The notes under the pieces were generated by a model, which worked only from the letters and a program-made list of their open reading frames with translations, was not told the DNA's origin and did not search any database. A program made the translations under genes and the position numbers. A stretch of 64,000 bases of DNA from Oceanobacillus sp. CFH 90083 (GTDB lineage: Bacteria > Bacillota > Bacilli > Bacillales > Amphibacillaceae): positions 62,001-126,000 of the forward strand of contig NZ_VIYG01000001.1 of NCBI RefSeq assembly GCF_009389585.1, written 5' to 3'. Within the stretch, counting starts at the first letter, position 1; every line of letters begins with the position of its first letter. Of the stretch, positions 16,802 through 26,920 are shown piece by piece.

Positions 16802-17380
16802 ATGAATTACCCGAATGGTCAGCGGAAACCACTAACCATAAAACCAAAGCAAACAAGTTTTAGCAGGAGAGGAATGACACTGGAAGAAGAAATAAATGAA
16901 ACGACAGATTTTTATCGAATACAAGGGCAAGCAGTTATTCATAAAAAACCGACACCCGTGCAGATTGTAAATGTCCATTATCCAAAGCGCAGTGCTGCAG
17001 TAATCACAGAAGCATACTTTAAGCAAGCATCAACCACGGATTATAACGGCGTTTATAAAGGAAAATACATTGATTTCGAGGCAAAGGAAACGAAAAATAA
17101 AACATCCTTTCCCCTTGCAAATATTCATGAGCATCAAGTGCATCATATGCAGCAAGTAATAAACCACGGAGGAATCAGCTTTATTATTTTACGGTTTAGG
17201 CCTTATGAAGAAACTTATCTATTCGATGCAAAAGATTTATTTGTTTGCTGGCAGGAGCAATTTAATGGTGGTAGGAAATCAATTTCTTATGAGCAAGTTA
17301 AACAATTGGGCTATCTTATTCCCTTTCAATATCAGAAAAAAGTTGATTTTTTATCTGTTGTTGATAAGCTCTATTTATAG
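16802..17380 (+). CDS. recU: Holliday junction resolvase RecU
   Basis: A 192-residue endonuclease that cuts four-way DNA junctions in recombinational repair. It shows FSRRGMTLEEEINETTDFY near the N-terminus and the active-site block DYNGVYKGKYIDFEAKET (Asp, Glu, Lys metal site), then HEHQVHHM. AGGAGG precedes the ATG. The 17-base gap to ponA and common strand match the recU-ponA operon of B. subtilis. Confidence 0.96.
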   Translation: MNYPNGQRKPLTIKPKQTSFSRRGMTLEEEINETTDFYRIQGQAVIHKKPTPVQIVNVHYPKRSAAVITEAYFKQASTTDYNGVYKGKYIDFEAKETKNKTSFPLANIHEHQVHHMQQVINHGGISFIILRFRPYEETYLFDAKDLFVCWQEQFNGGRKSISYEQVKQLGYLIPFQYQKKVDFLSVVDKLYL

Positions 17381-17397
17381 ATATGGAGGTATAGAGA

Positions 17398-20343
17398 ATG
17401 GCAGATCAAACGAGCCAAACAAGAACTGCTAGAAGACAGCAGCAAGGAAAGAAAATAAAGAAGAAAAAGAAAAAACCTATTTGGAAGAAAATTATTTTAT
17501 CTATCTTTTTGTTATTCTTCATTTTATTTTTAAGTGGAGTTGCAGTTGGTGCTTATTGGATTGCAACAGCACCAGATATTGATGAAGAAAAATTAAATAT
17601 CCCTTTTGCTTCCACACTTTATGATAAAAACGGAGAACAATTTGCTGATTTAAGTTCAGATGAAAAAAGAAAAGAAGTAAAATTTGAGGAATTGCCGGAT
17701 TTACTTATTGATGCTGTGACAGCTACAGAGGATATCCGCTTTTTTGACCACAACGGTATCGATATCAGGCGTATCGGTGGAGCAGTCCGCGCCAATATTA
17801 CAAGTGGATTCGGGTCGGAAGGTGCAAGTACCATTACACAGCAGGTGGTAGAGCGTGCATTTTTAAGTAATGAGAAGAAAATAAGTATTAAAGTCCAGGA
17901 AATGTGGATGGCGATGAAGCTGGAAAGGCAATACAGCAAAGAAGAGATTATGGAAATGTATTTAAACAGTATTTTCTATGGTGCACATTCTTATGGCGTT
18001 GCTCAAGCTGCGGAAACGTATTTTGGCAAAGATGATCTAAATGACCTTACCTTGCCGGAAGCTGCCATTTTAGCTGGATTGCCGCAGCGCCCGACAGCTT
18101 ATAATCCATTTGAAAATCCGGAGTTAACACAGGAACGGATGAATACGGTATTAAATTTAATGGTACGTCACGGCAAAATTACACAGGCGGAAGCAGATGA
18201 AGCAAGAAATGTTGACGTTACTTCTCTATTAGTGGAAAGCCGTCCTGATCCAACACCTTATGATGCCTTTATTGAACAGGTTCGTGCGGAGATTAACGAA
18301 AAATTGGATGACGTTGACCTTGATTCCGATGGATTAAAAGTATATACAACCCTTGACCCAGATGCGCAGCCATACGTAGAAGGCGTTCTGGAAGAAGGGG
18401 ATTCCAACCCGATTAATTATCCAGAGAATACGCAGGCGGCGATGGTTGTTTTAGATACGCAATCTGGCGCTATTCAAGCAATTGGCGGAAGTCTTAATAA
18501 TGAAGGTTCGGGCTTTAATTACGCCACAAGAGGTATAACACAGGCCGGATCAACAGCAAAACCAATTTTATCTTATGGACCGGCAATTGAGTATAATCAA
18601 ATCTCAACGTACCATCAATTAGATGATGATGGCCCTTATGAAATTGAAGGCTCGAATCCGATAAGAAATGCCAGCAGAAGCTACAATGGCTGGGTCACTG
18701 CGAGATATGCCTTACAGCAATCTTTAAACGTTCCGGCAGTAAAATTAATGGATGAGGTCGGTCGTGAAAATGCCAAAGAATTTGCTGAAAATCTGGGTAT
18801 TGAATTTGAATCAGATTACCTTGACCTCCGTGAAGCAATTGGCGGAACACGTACAGAAGTTACACCGCTGCAAATGGCGGGAGCTTATAGCGCATTTGGT
18901 AATGAGGGGAATTATACAGAGCCTTATGCTGTCACAAGAGTAGAATTTTCTGATGGCCGTGAAGTGGATTTAACGCCTGATTCAGAACAGGTTATGGAAG
19001 ATTACACAGCTTATATGGTAACAGATATGCTTAAATCAGTTGTCAGCTCCGGCACAGGTACCAATGCAGCTATTCCCGGGCTGGAAGTTGCCGGAAAAAC
19101 CGGAACAACGACGATGGATGGTCAGGAAGGAAGCCGGGATGCCTGGTTTGTCGGCTATACGACCAATTACACGATTGCAGCCTGGACGGGCGGTTACGAA
19201 GTTTATGAAGATGAAGAAGGAGAAAGAAAAACAAGACGTGTTCCATTGCAGGATACAACTTTATCCCAGCAAATGTTCAGACAGACAATGAGTCATTTAT
19301 CTGAAGGAATTGAAACGGCTGATTTTACCCGTCCTGATTCTGTTGTAGATGTTACGGTGGAAAGAGGAACAAACCCGGCTGCCTTGGCAAGTGATAGTAC
19401 ACCGAGTGAAAACAGAGTGACAGAGCTATTTGTCAGAGGTACAGAACCGACGCAGGTTTCTGAGCGCTATGAAGAATTAGATGCTGTAACAGGGCTGTCT
19501 GCAAGCTATAATGAAGATAATAATTCCATTGAAGTATCCTGGAATTATGATACGGATGCGGAAGAGGATGTTAATTTTAATATAAGTGCAAGTATCGATG
19601 GCGGCAGTATGCAGTCCCTCTCTTCTACAAGCGACACATCTATGGAAATTTCAGGTGTAGAGGAAGGTGCGGAATATACGATACAGGTTGTTGCTGAAAG
19701 AGGCTCATTAACCAGTGATCCTGCTACGACAACCGTTCAAGTACCTGGCGGTGAAGAAGAAGAGGAAGAAGAAATACCAGGCGTAACTGGCCTTTCGGCT
19801 GAATATGATGGGAATGAAGCCATTAATGTTTCATGGAGCTACGATGGACCATCTGCCAGCTTTGAAGTAAGTGTAAATGGAGAAACGGATACAGTAGGTT
19901 CCGAAAGTATCAGCATAAGCGGAGTTACTCCAGGCGAATACAATATTACTGTTACTCCAATAAGTGAAGAAGACAGCAATGTTCAAGGTCCTTCTGCATC
20001 TACCAGTGTGACGGTCCCTGAAGAAGAGGATGAGGAGGAAGAGGAAGCTGAGGAAGAAGAGCCTCCTGAAGAAGAAAACGAATCTGATTCGGACTCGGAA
20101 ACACCTGAGGAATCGGATGAAAATGAAGACAATAATGGTAATAACGGTAATAACGGTAATAACGGTGACTCCTCTGATGATAATAGTGGTGAGCAACCAG
20201 AGGATCAGTCTGATAATAACTCGGAAGAACAACAACAAGAAAATGAATCTGATTCGGAACCAGATGATGAAGGTTCAGAAGATGTTTCACCTCAGAATAA
20301 TTCCGACAATGGCAACAATGAAAATAATAACTCAGAGGAATAA
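17398..20343 (+). CDS. ponA: Penicillin-binding protein 1A/1B with FnIII repeats and acidic tail
   Basis: A 981-residue bifunctional wall polymerase. A lysine-rich cytoplasmic start (residues 1-30) is followed by a membrane helix (about 31-55), then a glycosyltransferase domain with catalytic Glu111 in TEDIRFFDH and GASTITQQ. The transpeptidase follows, with S385-T-A-K388, S442-L-N444 and K567-T-G569. Two fibronectin-III-like repeats start at about 696 and 796. From about 874 the tail is almost only Glu, Asp, Asn and Ser. It is longer than B. subtilis PBP1 (914). GGAGG precedes ATG. Tail function is unknown; cation binding or wall spacing is inference. Confidence 0.96.
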   Translation: MADQTSQTRTARRQQQGKKIKKKKKKPIWKKIILSIFLLFFILFLSGVAVGAYWIATAPDIDEEKLNIPFASTLYDKNGEQFADLSSDEKRKEVKFEELPDLLIDAVTATEDIRFFDHNGIDIRRIGGAVRANITSGFGSEGASTITQQVVERAFLSNEKKISIKVQEMWMAMKLERQYSKEEIMEMYLNSIFYGAHSYGVAQAAETYFGKDDLNDLTLPEAAILAGLPQRPTAYNPFENPELTQERMNTVLNLMVRHGKITQAEADEARNVDVTSLLVESRPDPTPYDAFIEQVRAEINEKLDDVDLDSDGLKVYTTLDPDAQPYVEGVLEEGDSNPINYPENTQAAMVVLDTQSGAIQAIGGSLNNEGSGFNYATRGITQAGSTAKPILSYGPAIEYNQISTYHQLDDDGPYEIEGSNPIRNASRSYNGWVTARYALQQSLNVPAVKLMDEVGRENAKEFAENLGIEFESDYLDLREAIGGTRTEVTPLQMAGAYSAFGNEGNYTEPYAVTRVEFSDGREVDLTPDSEQVMEDYTAYMVTDMLKSVVSSGTGTNAAIPGLEVAGKTGTTTMDGQEGSRDAWFVGYTTNYTIAAWTGGYEVYEDEEGERKTRRVPLQDTTLSQQMFRQTMSHLSEGIETADFTRPDSVVDVTVERGTNPAALASDSTPSENRVTELFVRGTEPTQVSERYEELDAVTGLSASYNEDNNSIEVSWNYDTDAEEDVNFNISASIDGGSMQSLSSTSDTSMEISGVEEGAEYTIQVVAERGSLTSDPATTTVQVPGGEEEEEEEIPGVTGLSAEYDGNEAINVSWSYDGPSASFEVSVNGETDTVGSESISISGVTPGEYNITVTPISEEDSNVQGPSASTSVTVPEEEDEEEEEAEEEEPPEEENESDSDSETPEESDENEDNNGNNGNNGNNGDSSDDNSGEQPEDQSDNNSEEQQQENESDSEPDDEGSEDVSPQNNSDNGNNENNNSEE

Positions 20344-20389
20344 AAAACAATCCCGACCCCATAAAATTGGGTCGGGATTGTTTTTTATT
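20341..20389. terminator. Bidirectional terminator between ponA and nth
   Basis: A long inverted repeat with core AATCCCGACCC (20349-20359) and GGGTCGGGATT (20369-20379), A-run before and T-run after, lies between convergent genes. Confidence 0.92.
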
Positions 20390-20415
20390 AAATAATTACT
20401 TTTGATAAAGAAACA

Positions 20416-21066
20416 TTACCCTGTTTTCTTCATCCGCTTTTTCCCCTCCCGGCATAGCTCCAATAGTGGGCATTCCGGACAATTGGGATTTCTTGCTTTA
20501 CAATGATAACGTCCAAAGAAAATCATTCGATGGTGTGTGACACTCCATTCATCCCTCGGAACTTTACGCATCAGTGTATTCTCTACTTCGATAACACTGT
20601 CTTTCCATCTGCATATCCCTAACCGTTTCGATACACGTTCAACATGCGTATCAACAGCAATTGCCGGCTCATTAAAAGCAATGGAAGCCACAACATTGGC
20701 TGTTTTTCTGCCAACGCCAGCCAGTTTAACTAACTCTTCTTTCGTTTGCGGTACTTCTCCATTATAGTCATCAAGTAAAGTACGGCACAGCTTTTGAATA
20801 TTTTTTGCTTTTGACCGGTATAAGCCGATCGAACGAATATCATTTTCCACTTCTTCTAAAGGAACAGCCAGATAATCCTCTGGTGTTTTATATTTTTGAA
20901 ATAAATCTGCTGTTACCTTATTAACCAATTTGTCTGTACACTGTGCAGAAAGTAAGACAGCAATTACCAATTCAAAAGGGTTGGAATGGACCAGCTCCCC
21001 TTCTGCATCTGGAAACATTTCTGCCATGGCATCTAAACATTGTCTGATTTGTGTATTATTCAGCAT
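20416..21066 (-). CDS. nth: Endonuclease III
   Basis: A 216-residue DNA glycosylase/AP lyase for oxidised pyrimidines. The helix-hairpin-helix LAGVGRKTANVV is followed by the catalytic Asp in VDTHVERVSKRLG. The 4Fe-4S cluster is C-x6-C-x2-C-x5-C in CKARNPNCPECPLLELC. ATG at 21066 has AAGGAG upstream. The four-base gap to dnaD indicates one operon. The usual downstream ypoC is not present. Confidence 0.95.
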   Translation of the reverse strand: MLNNTQIRQCLDAMAEMFPDAEGELVHSNPFELVIAVLLSAQCTDKLVNKVTADLFQKYKTPEDYLAVPLEEVENDIRSIGLYRSKAKNIQKLCRTLLDDYNGEVPQTKEELVKLAGVGRKTANVVASIAFNEPAIAVDTHVERVSKRLGICRWKDSVIEVENTLMRKVPRDEWSVTHHRMIFFGRYHCKARNPNCPECPLLELCREGKKRMKKTG

Positions 21067-21070
21067 CGTC

Positions 21071-21757
21071 TCAATCTCCTTCCAGCCAATTATAATAAAA
21101 GGACGTATCTCTTTTTGGACGCGTATTTGTATTATTCTCTGTCTTGCCCTGATGAAATTTCTGGCTTGCTTTTCTGGCATCCTGTACCGTATGAATCCCC
21201 TTTTTCTTCCACTCTCTTAAAATACGATCAATATACTTAAAGTTTAATTTGCCCATAAGTACAGATTCGCGCAGCCCTGCTTTAATCAATGATGGTTTCA
21301 CATCATCTTCATCCAACCAGCTGTTAATGGTTTCTATTTCAAATGGTGATAAAGGTCTGCCGAATTCTTGTTCAAATAAAATAAAGATATTTCCTATGTT
21401 TTCTTCTTCTTTGTTAGCCATAGTAACTTCTTCATCATATAATTTTTCCAGTAAGGGCTCTAAAGAGTAGGACTCACTGATTGGAGTCAGGTCATCGTTA
21501 TTTTTTTCGATCGACAGAAACCCTTTCTGTACTAATTTCCGAAGCATGTTGGCTGCCTGTTCTTCAGAAAAGCTCCCTGACTGCGCCAGCTCAAAAGGTG
21601 TCGGGAAATAATTCCTTTCCTCCGCAAAACGGGAAAGCTGTAAAATTAAAATAAGTTCTGTTTCATGAAGTCCTAATTTGTAATAGGTCGACAGCAGCTT
21701 CTTAGAAACTGGCATTTGATCTCGGATAATATCTTGAAAATTTATTTTTTTATTCAT
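21071..21757 (-). CDS. dnaD: Primosome protein DnaD
   Basis: A 228-residue replication-initiation protein. The N-terminal winged-helix part (YKLGLHETELILILQL, then FPTPFELAQ) and the C-terminal DnaD domain (ENIGNIFILFEQEFGRPLSPFE) are both seen. It helps load the helicase with DnaB and DnaI. The ATG at 21757 has GAGGTG upstream. It is coupled to nth downstream. Confidence 0.94.
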   Translation of the reverse strand: MNKKINFQDIIRDQMPVSKKLLSTYYKLGLHETELILILQLSRFAEERNYFPTPFELAQSGSFSEEQAANMLRKLVQKGFLSIEKNNDDLTPISESYSLEPLLEKLYDEEVTMANKEEENIGNIFILFEQEFGRPLSPFEIETINSWLDEDDVKPSLIKAGLRESVLMGKLNFKYIDRILREWKKKGIHTVQDARKASQKFHQGKTENNTNTRPKRDTSFYYNWLEGD

Positions 21758-21811
21758 TTCTAGCACCTCAGATAATAGTATAGCATTTTTTCTTTACGAA
21801 GAAAGGAAAAA

Positions 21812-21832
21812 CCCCTCGCTTAAGAGCAAGGG
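21812..21832 (-). terminator. Terminator of asnS
   Basis: On the minus strand CCCTTGCT and AGCGAGGG pair with one G-U, followed by GTTTTTCC. Confidence 0.65.
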
Positions 21833-21940
21833 ATTTATATCATGTAATCTTTTGCGTATGGATAAGAAAATAACTATATAAGGAGCTTCCAAGCGCATGA
21901 AATTAGATTTTGTATTTTAGTTTCGTATGGCACACATCCT

Positions 21941-23233
21941 TTATGGATATAAACGATTTAACAGCCTTGGGAAAGGAATTGTTTCACGGACATGCTCTAC
22001 CCCGGATAACCAGGCTACCGTTCTTTCCAGGCCTAATCCAAATCCACTGTGCGGAACACTGCCGTATTTACGCAGTTCTAAATACCATGCATAAGCAGGT
22101 CCTGTAAGTCCATGCTCTTTGTAGCGCTCTTCCATTAACGCTAGATCATCAATCCGCTGAGATCCGCCAATAATCTCTCCGTAGCCTTCCGGAGCAATTA
22201 AATCAGCGCAAAGAACAACATCGGAACGCTCTGGATGCGGCTTCATATAGAACGCTTTGATATCCTTTGGATAGTTTGTAATGAAAACAGGCTTATCATA
22301 GCTTTCTGCAATGGCCGTTTCATGCGGAGCACCAAAGTCCTCTCCCCATTCAATATCATCGAAGCCTTTTTCTTTTAAAAATTCCACAGCTTCATCATAG
22401 CTGATACGCGGGAATGGAGCCTTTATTTTTTCGAGTTTAGATGTATCTCTTTCCAATGTTTTAAGCTCTAAAGAACAATTCTCTAAAACAGATTGCACAA
22501 TAAAGCTGACATAGTTTTCCTGTACCTGCAGGCTGTCCTCGTGGTCCATAAATGCCATTTCCGGCTCAATCATCCAAAATTCAATAAGATGTCTTCTCGT
22601 TTTTGATTTTTCAGCACGGAAGGTAGGACCGAAAGAAAATACTTTTCCCAATGCCATGGCTGCTGCTTCCATATAAAGCTGCCCGCTTTGTGATAAGTAT
22701 GCTTCTTCATCAAAATATTTTGTATGGAAAAGCTCGGTTGTTCCTTCTGCAGATGATCCGGTTAAAATCGGCGGATCTACCTTTACAAAGCCGTTGGTGT
22801 TAAAGAATTCATACGTAGCACGGATGATTTCGTTACGAATTTTCATAACAGCATGCTGTTTTTTAGAACGAAGCCACAGGTGCCGGTGATCCATTAAAAA
22901 TTCTGTACCATGATTTTTAGGTGTAATCGGGTAATCTGTGGCTTCATGAATGACCTCCAGGTGACTAATCTGCATTTCATAACCGAAATCAGAGCGTGTA
23001 TCCTCGACAATTTTCCCAGTAACATATAAAGAAGTTTCCTGTGTCAGGTTCTTTGCTCCTGCGAATACATCTTCAGGAACTTCACTTTTTACGACAACGC
23101 CCTGCATAAAGCCTGTACCGTCACGCAGCTGTAAAAAGGCAATTTTACCGCTTGAACGTTTATTAGCTAACCAGCCGCCAATAGTTACCTCCTCATTTAC
23201 ATGTTTTGGTGCATCTTGAATTGTTATCTTCAT
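21941..23233 (-). CDS. asnS: Asparaginyl-tRNA synthetase
   Basis: A 430-residue class IIb synthetase that charges tRNA-Asn. The N-terminal OB fold includes [25 protein letters not shown]. Class II motif 2 is [21 protein letters not shown]. Motif 3 is [18 protein letters not shown] at 23233 has GTGGAGG upstream. The presence of AsnRS means Asn-tRNA need not be made by the amidotransferase. In B. subtilis aspB lies between asnS and ypmB; here the gap is only 120 bases. Confidence 0.96.
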   Translation of the reverse strand: MKITIQDAPKHVNEEVTIGGWLANKRSSGKIAFLQLRDGTGFMQGVVVKSEVPEDVFAGAKNLTQETSLYVTGKIVEDTRSDFGYEMQISHLEVIHEATDYPITPKNHGTEFLMDHRHLWLRSKKQHAVMKIRNEIIRATYEFFNTNGFVKVDPPILTGSSAEGTTELFHTKYFDEEAYLSQSGQLYMEAAAMALGKVFSFGPTFRAEKSKTRRHLIEFWMIEPEMAFMDHEDSLQVQENYVSFIVQSVLENCSLELKTLERDTSKLEKIKAPFPRISYDEAVEFLKEKGFDDIEWGEDFGAPHETAIAESYDKPVFITNYPKDIKAFYMKPHPERSDVVLCADLIAPEGYGEIIGGSQRIDDLALMEERYKEHGLTGPAYAWYLELRKYGSVPHSGFGLGLERTVAWLSGVEHVRETIPFPRLLNRLYP

Positions 23234-23356
23234 CTTAAAATCCTCCACTTATTATGATGTGTCCTATTAATACTTGCTAAATATCCTCTACTATTAATAT
23301 TTTTTAGAAAATGTTTAAATTGCCTGGACACGCGTTTTTCGTATAATCCACTCATC

Positions 23357-23872
23357 CTATGGAAACATTTTATTGTACGTGTATCTTTCTTCCAGGCTCT
23401 CACCGTCAATTGAATAGTAATCCATGACAAAACGGTTATCTTTATCATGGTACGTAATTTCCCATAAGGCCTGACCATCTTCATATGCCGGGCGGATATC
23501 GGCAAAACGACATGTATCACAGCTGGATGACCAAGCATCTAAGATAGCTTCCTCCCGCATCATTTTTTCTGTATCAATCACAATTAATTCGCGTTCTTCT
23601 CCTTCTAATGGCAGGAAAATAAGCCGCTCCTCATCGTCCTGATTGCTCGCATAGAATACATGATAGCTATTTTCCCCATAGTAGCCCTGTATAGAATGGA
23701 CATTATGATAAGAGGTTTGCGATTCTATTTGATTTTTTGTGGTTTCAAATCCAGCTGTACGACTGTCATTGATTACCTGATACAAATAAATACTGTAACC
23801 CAGCCCTGCAAGTAAGAGGATTGTAATGACAACAAGCGTCCATAGTACCCACCTATTATTTGATTCCCTCAT
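23357..23872 (-). CDS. ypmB: YpmB-like membrane-anchored protein (DUF5590)
   Basis: A 171-residue protein with one N-terminal membrane helix (about residues 9-29) and an extracytoplasmic domain, in a family related to PepSY-like folds. Its middle has IQGYYGENSYHVFYA, its end ITYHDKDNRFVMDYYS. The function is not known. No strong ribosome site is seen; GGATGG is the best. Its place between dinG and asnS is as in B. subtilis, without aspB and ypmA. Confidence 0.82.
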   Translation of the reverse strand: MRESNNRWVLWTLVVITILLLAGLGYSIYLYQVINDSRTAGFETTKNQIESQTSYHNVHSIQGYYGENSYHVFYASNQDDEERLIFLPLEGEERELIVIDTEKMMREEAILDAWSSSCDTCRFADIRPAYEDGQALWEITYHDKDNRFVMDYYSIDGESLEERYTYNKMFP

Positions 23873-24052
23873 TTGATTCCATCCGTTTCTTATCAGATTA
23901 TCTTTCTTTCATCATTTACTATACCTAGATGTAAGGTTTCTGTAAACAAATACCGTAAAAAAATCACTTTATGGCCAATCAAGTTTTGTTGATAAATCCA
24001 AAAAAATATTTTTTAGTCTTGGTTCTATATGAATTGGTCCTGTTTGATGTAT

Positions 24053-26857
24053 TTATTGATGAAACCAGTTTTCTGCGTGGCTCATTAAATAACGGGTTGA
24101 TTCATAGTGAACAGGTACTTCCGGGATAGACTCCAGAAAGTATTTTCCATATTTTGCTGTTTTGATTCGGCCATCGCAAATAAATACAATTCCTCTATCA
24201 TTGGAGGAACGGATTAACCGTCCAAATCCTTGTTTAAATTTAATAACTGCTTGCGGCAAGGATAAATCCATAAACGGATTTTTTCCTTCTTCTTTTAGCT
24301 GGTGGGATTTTGCTTCAAAAACAGGATGATTTGGCGGCTGAAACGGCAGCCTTGCCATCACAAGTGCTGATAAATCTTCTCCAGGTATGTCTACACCCTC
24401 CCAGAAAGAACTTGTCCCAAGGAGGATTGCCTGATCATAGGATTGAAAGTTTTTCTTTAATCTGCTGCGGCTGCCGCTTGTCACACCCTGGGCAATAATG
24501 ACATATTGCTGCTCTGTCATCATTTCCTTTAATAAATCATTTGCTTTTCTCAGCATATCGTAGGAAGTAAACAGGACAAGCATTCTACCTGAAGTCACCT
24601 CCGCTAAGGATAATATCGCTTCACAAACAGCATAGACAAAATCGTCGATGTTTCCGTATCTAATATCCGGAAAATCTGTCGGTATCAGCAGCTGGACTTG
24701 TTTATCATATTGGAATGGTGATGCAATTTGCTCTGTCAACAAATCTTGTTCTGTTACGCCCAGTCTTTCTTTAATGAATTGAAAGGAGCTTCCCATGGTT
24801 AGCGTGGCGCTTGTGAAAATAACACTTTCCTTTTTAGAGAAAAATTCATTCGCCAATATCGGCGCAATATTAGATGGTTCACTGTAGAGAAACACACTAT
24901 GATGCTTTCCTTTTAAATCAACCTCTACCCATTTGATTAATGCTACTTCATTTTGTTCCTGAAACATCACTTTTAAATCTTCAATATATTTTTCTAGAAT
25001 ACCCTGCATTTGACCGATGTTTTCAAGAAATTGTTTCTCATCGCCGTTATCCAAGGAATCATCGTCTATTAATTGAAATAAAACATCTAAAAGCTTTTGA
25101 AAATGCATCCGTAAACGTGCAGCCATATCCTGAGCAAGCTGCCAGGCATCCTGCTGATAAGTTTGCGGTTTGATCCGATATTGCACTCTGCCTAAATCAC
25201 TTGTGGCTTTATCATTCTTCTGCTGAGCCCTGACAAAGCGTTCAATATGATGAAACAGTTCATCAATATCGTATTTTGCTTCCTTGATAGCTGCATTCCA
25301 TCTGTCTGCCAGCTTCTGTCTGTGTCTTCTGTCAGAAGCTTTTAAAACAGTGTTAAATTGCTTCTCCTCATCTGCTGTTCCTAAATAATTACATGTAAAT
25401 TGCATCTGTATATAATCAAGCTTTAATCCGTAATGGTGTGAAGCTGTTTCCTCAAAATGATGCGCTTCATCAATAAGAACCTTTTGATAACTTGGTAGGA
25501 AAGCATAGTCATTAAACATATCTGTACAAAGTAAGGCATGGTTGGTGATAACAATATCTGCTTTTTGAGCCCGGCGTCGGGCTAATTGGTAATAGGAGTG
25601 ATGGAACCAGGGTGATTTGGGATCAATTGTCTTTTCCACATCAGCGGAAACCTTCTGAAAGAAAATATACCCTCCTGCCGGGAGCTGAATTTCATCAATA
25701 TCCCCAGTCTCTGTTTCCGTAATCCATACCAGCAAGATCGCTTTTGTTAAAACAAAATCATAGTTATCCTTTGATCCATAATCAAGCTCATAAAGAAACT
25801 TTTCCAGATTTAAATAATGATTTTTCCCCTTCATTAATGCTACTTGAACTGGAATGTCAATCACCCTTTTTAATAAAGGAATCTCCTCTTCCAGCAGCTG
25901 GCTTTGCAATTGTGTTGTATACGTGCTAATAATTATGCGTTCTTGATGGTTTATAGCCTGATAAACAGCGGGCAATAGATAAGCCAATGATTTACCTGTT
26001 CCCGTACCCGCTTCAATAAAGGCATGTTTTTTAGCAGAGAAGGCATCATATATAATTTCAGACATGTGCCGCTGCCCTTCTCTCGGCTCATACGAAGAAA
26101 AAGCTTTGGAGAGCGCACCCTGTTCCTGGTAAATATCATCTAAGTATGCTCCAAACGAACGATCAATCTGCGCCTGTGTTTGCGTCTCTTTTTCAGATAT
26201 ACGGAATGCAAGTCCCTGATAATGTTTTATTTGCTTATCCGGATGCTCCCGAAACGCTAATTCTTCTAAGCGGTTATCAAGTATAGCCGCTAAATCTGAT
26301 TGTAATTTGTCTTCCAGATTTTTTAGCTTGTATAAAGTTTCATACGGGAGATGGTCTAATTTCTCTTTTAACTTAAAAAACAGCTTTGCTGTTACATAGG
26401 CATCAGATAAAGCGCGATGCGGATCATCATGATGCAGCTTAAAGTGCTCGGCTAAATGACTTAACTTATAGCTTGATATACTTGGGAATAATATTCTGGA
26501 CAGTTCCACCGTATCCAGAACCGGATTTTTTAATTCGGGATAACCATTGGATGTTAACTCCATGTTGAGAAACCCGACATCAAATTTTGCATTATGGGCA
26601 ATAATATAGCTGTCCTGCAAAATCTGGCTGATTTTCTCTGCTTTATCCATAAACAATGGAGCGTCCTTTACTTCTTCATTATCAATACCTGTCAGGTTGG
26701 AGATAAATGGCGGTATGGACTGGTTCGGATTGAATAAAGTCGTTTTTGTTTCCTTTATCTTCTCATTTTCAATGATAACCATACCAATTTCAATAATTTT
26801 TCCTGATTTTGCCGGGGAGTTTCCGGTTGTTTCTAAATCAATGACAACATATCTCAG
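24053..26857 (-). CDS. dinG: DinG-type ATP-dependent helicase with N-terminal DEDD exonuclease
   Basis: A 934-residue protein. The N-terminal 180 residues are a DnaQ-like 3'-5' exonuclease, the rest an XPD/DinG helicase. The helicase has AGTGTGKS (Walker A, about residue 280) and DEAHHFEE, and a C-terminal GFGRLIRS motif. The first ATG (26782) would remove exonuclease motif I. Reading further, LRYVVIDLETTGNSP begins at a CTG (26855-26857) with GGAGGTGG 7 bases upstream, restoring Asp7 and Glu9 and family length. No ATG, GTG or TTG lies closer. It is 63 bases after birA, so at the end of that operon. Four Cys for an Fe-S cluster are not seen, as in the Bacillus type. Confidence 0.9.
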   Translation of the reverse strand: MRYVVIDLETTGNSPAKSGKIIEIGMVIIENEKIKETKTTLFNPNQSIPPFISNLTGIDNEEVKDAPLFMDKAEKISQILQDSYIIAHNAKFDVGFLNMELTSNGYPELKNPVLDTVELSRILFPSISSYKLSHLAEHFKLHHDDPHRALSDAYVTAKLFFKLKEKLDHLPYETLYKLKNLEDKLQSDLAAILDNRLEELAFREHPDKQIKHYQGLAFRISEKETQTQAQIDRSFGAYLDDIYQEQGALSKAFSSYEPREGQRHMSEIIYDAFSAKKHAFIEAGTGTGKSLAYLLPAVYQAINHQERIIISTYTTQLQSQLLEEEIPLLKRVIDIPVQVALMKGKNHYLNLEKFLYELDYGSKDNYDFVLTKAILLVWITETETGDIDEIQLPAGGYIFFQKVSADVEKTIDPKSPWFHHSYYQLARRRAQKADIVITNHALLCTDMFNDYAFLPSYQKVLIDEAHHFEETASHHYGLKLDYIQMQFTCNYLGTADEEKQFNTVLKASDRRHRQKLADRWNAAIKEAKYDIDELFHHIERFVRAQQKNDKATSDLGRVQYRIKPQTYQQDAWQLAQDMAARLRMHFQKLLDVLFQLIDDDSLDNGDEKQFLENIGQMQGILEKYIEDLKVMFQEQNEVALIKWVEVDLKGKHHSVFLYSEPSNIAPILANEFFSKKESVIFTSATLTMGSSFQFIKERLGVTEQDLLTEQIASPFQYDKQVQLLIPTDFPDIRYGNIDDFVYAVCEAILSLAEVTSGRMLVLFTSYDMLRKANDLLKEMMTEQQYVIIAQGVTSGSRSRLKKNFQSYDQAILLGTSSFWEGVDIPGEDLSALVMARLPFQPPNHPVFEAKSHQLKEEGKNPFMDLSLPQAVIKFKQGFGRLIRSSNDRGIVFICDGRIKTAKYGKYFLESIPEVPVHYESTRYLMSHAENWFHQ

Positions 26858-26920
26858 AAGACCACCTCCATTCTTTTGGCAGACAAGGTGAATGCCAATT
26901 TTTCTAATTATTTTGCTTCT

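Noticed and set aside
20000-20395. Overlapping frames on both strands in the ponA tail
   Set aside because: Low-complexity acidic codons open all frames; only the ponA frame has domains.
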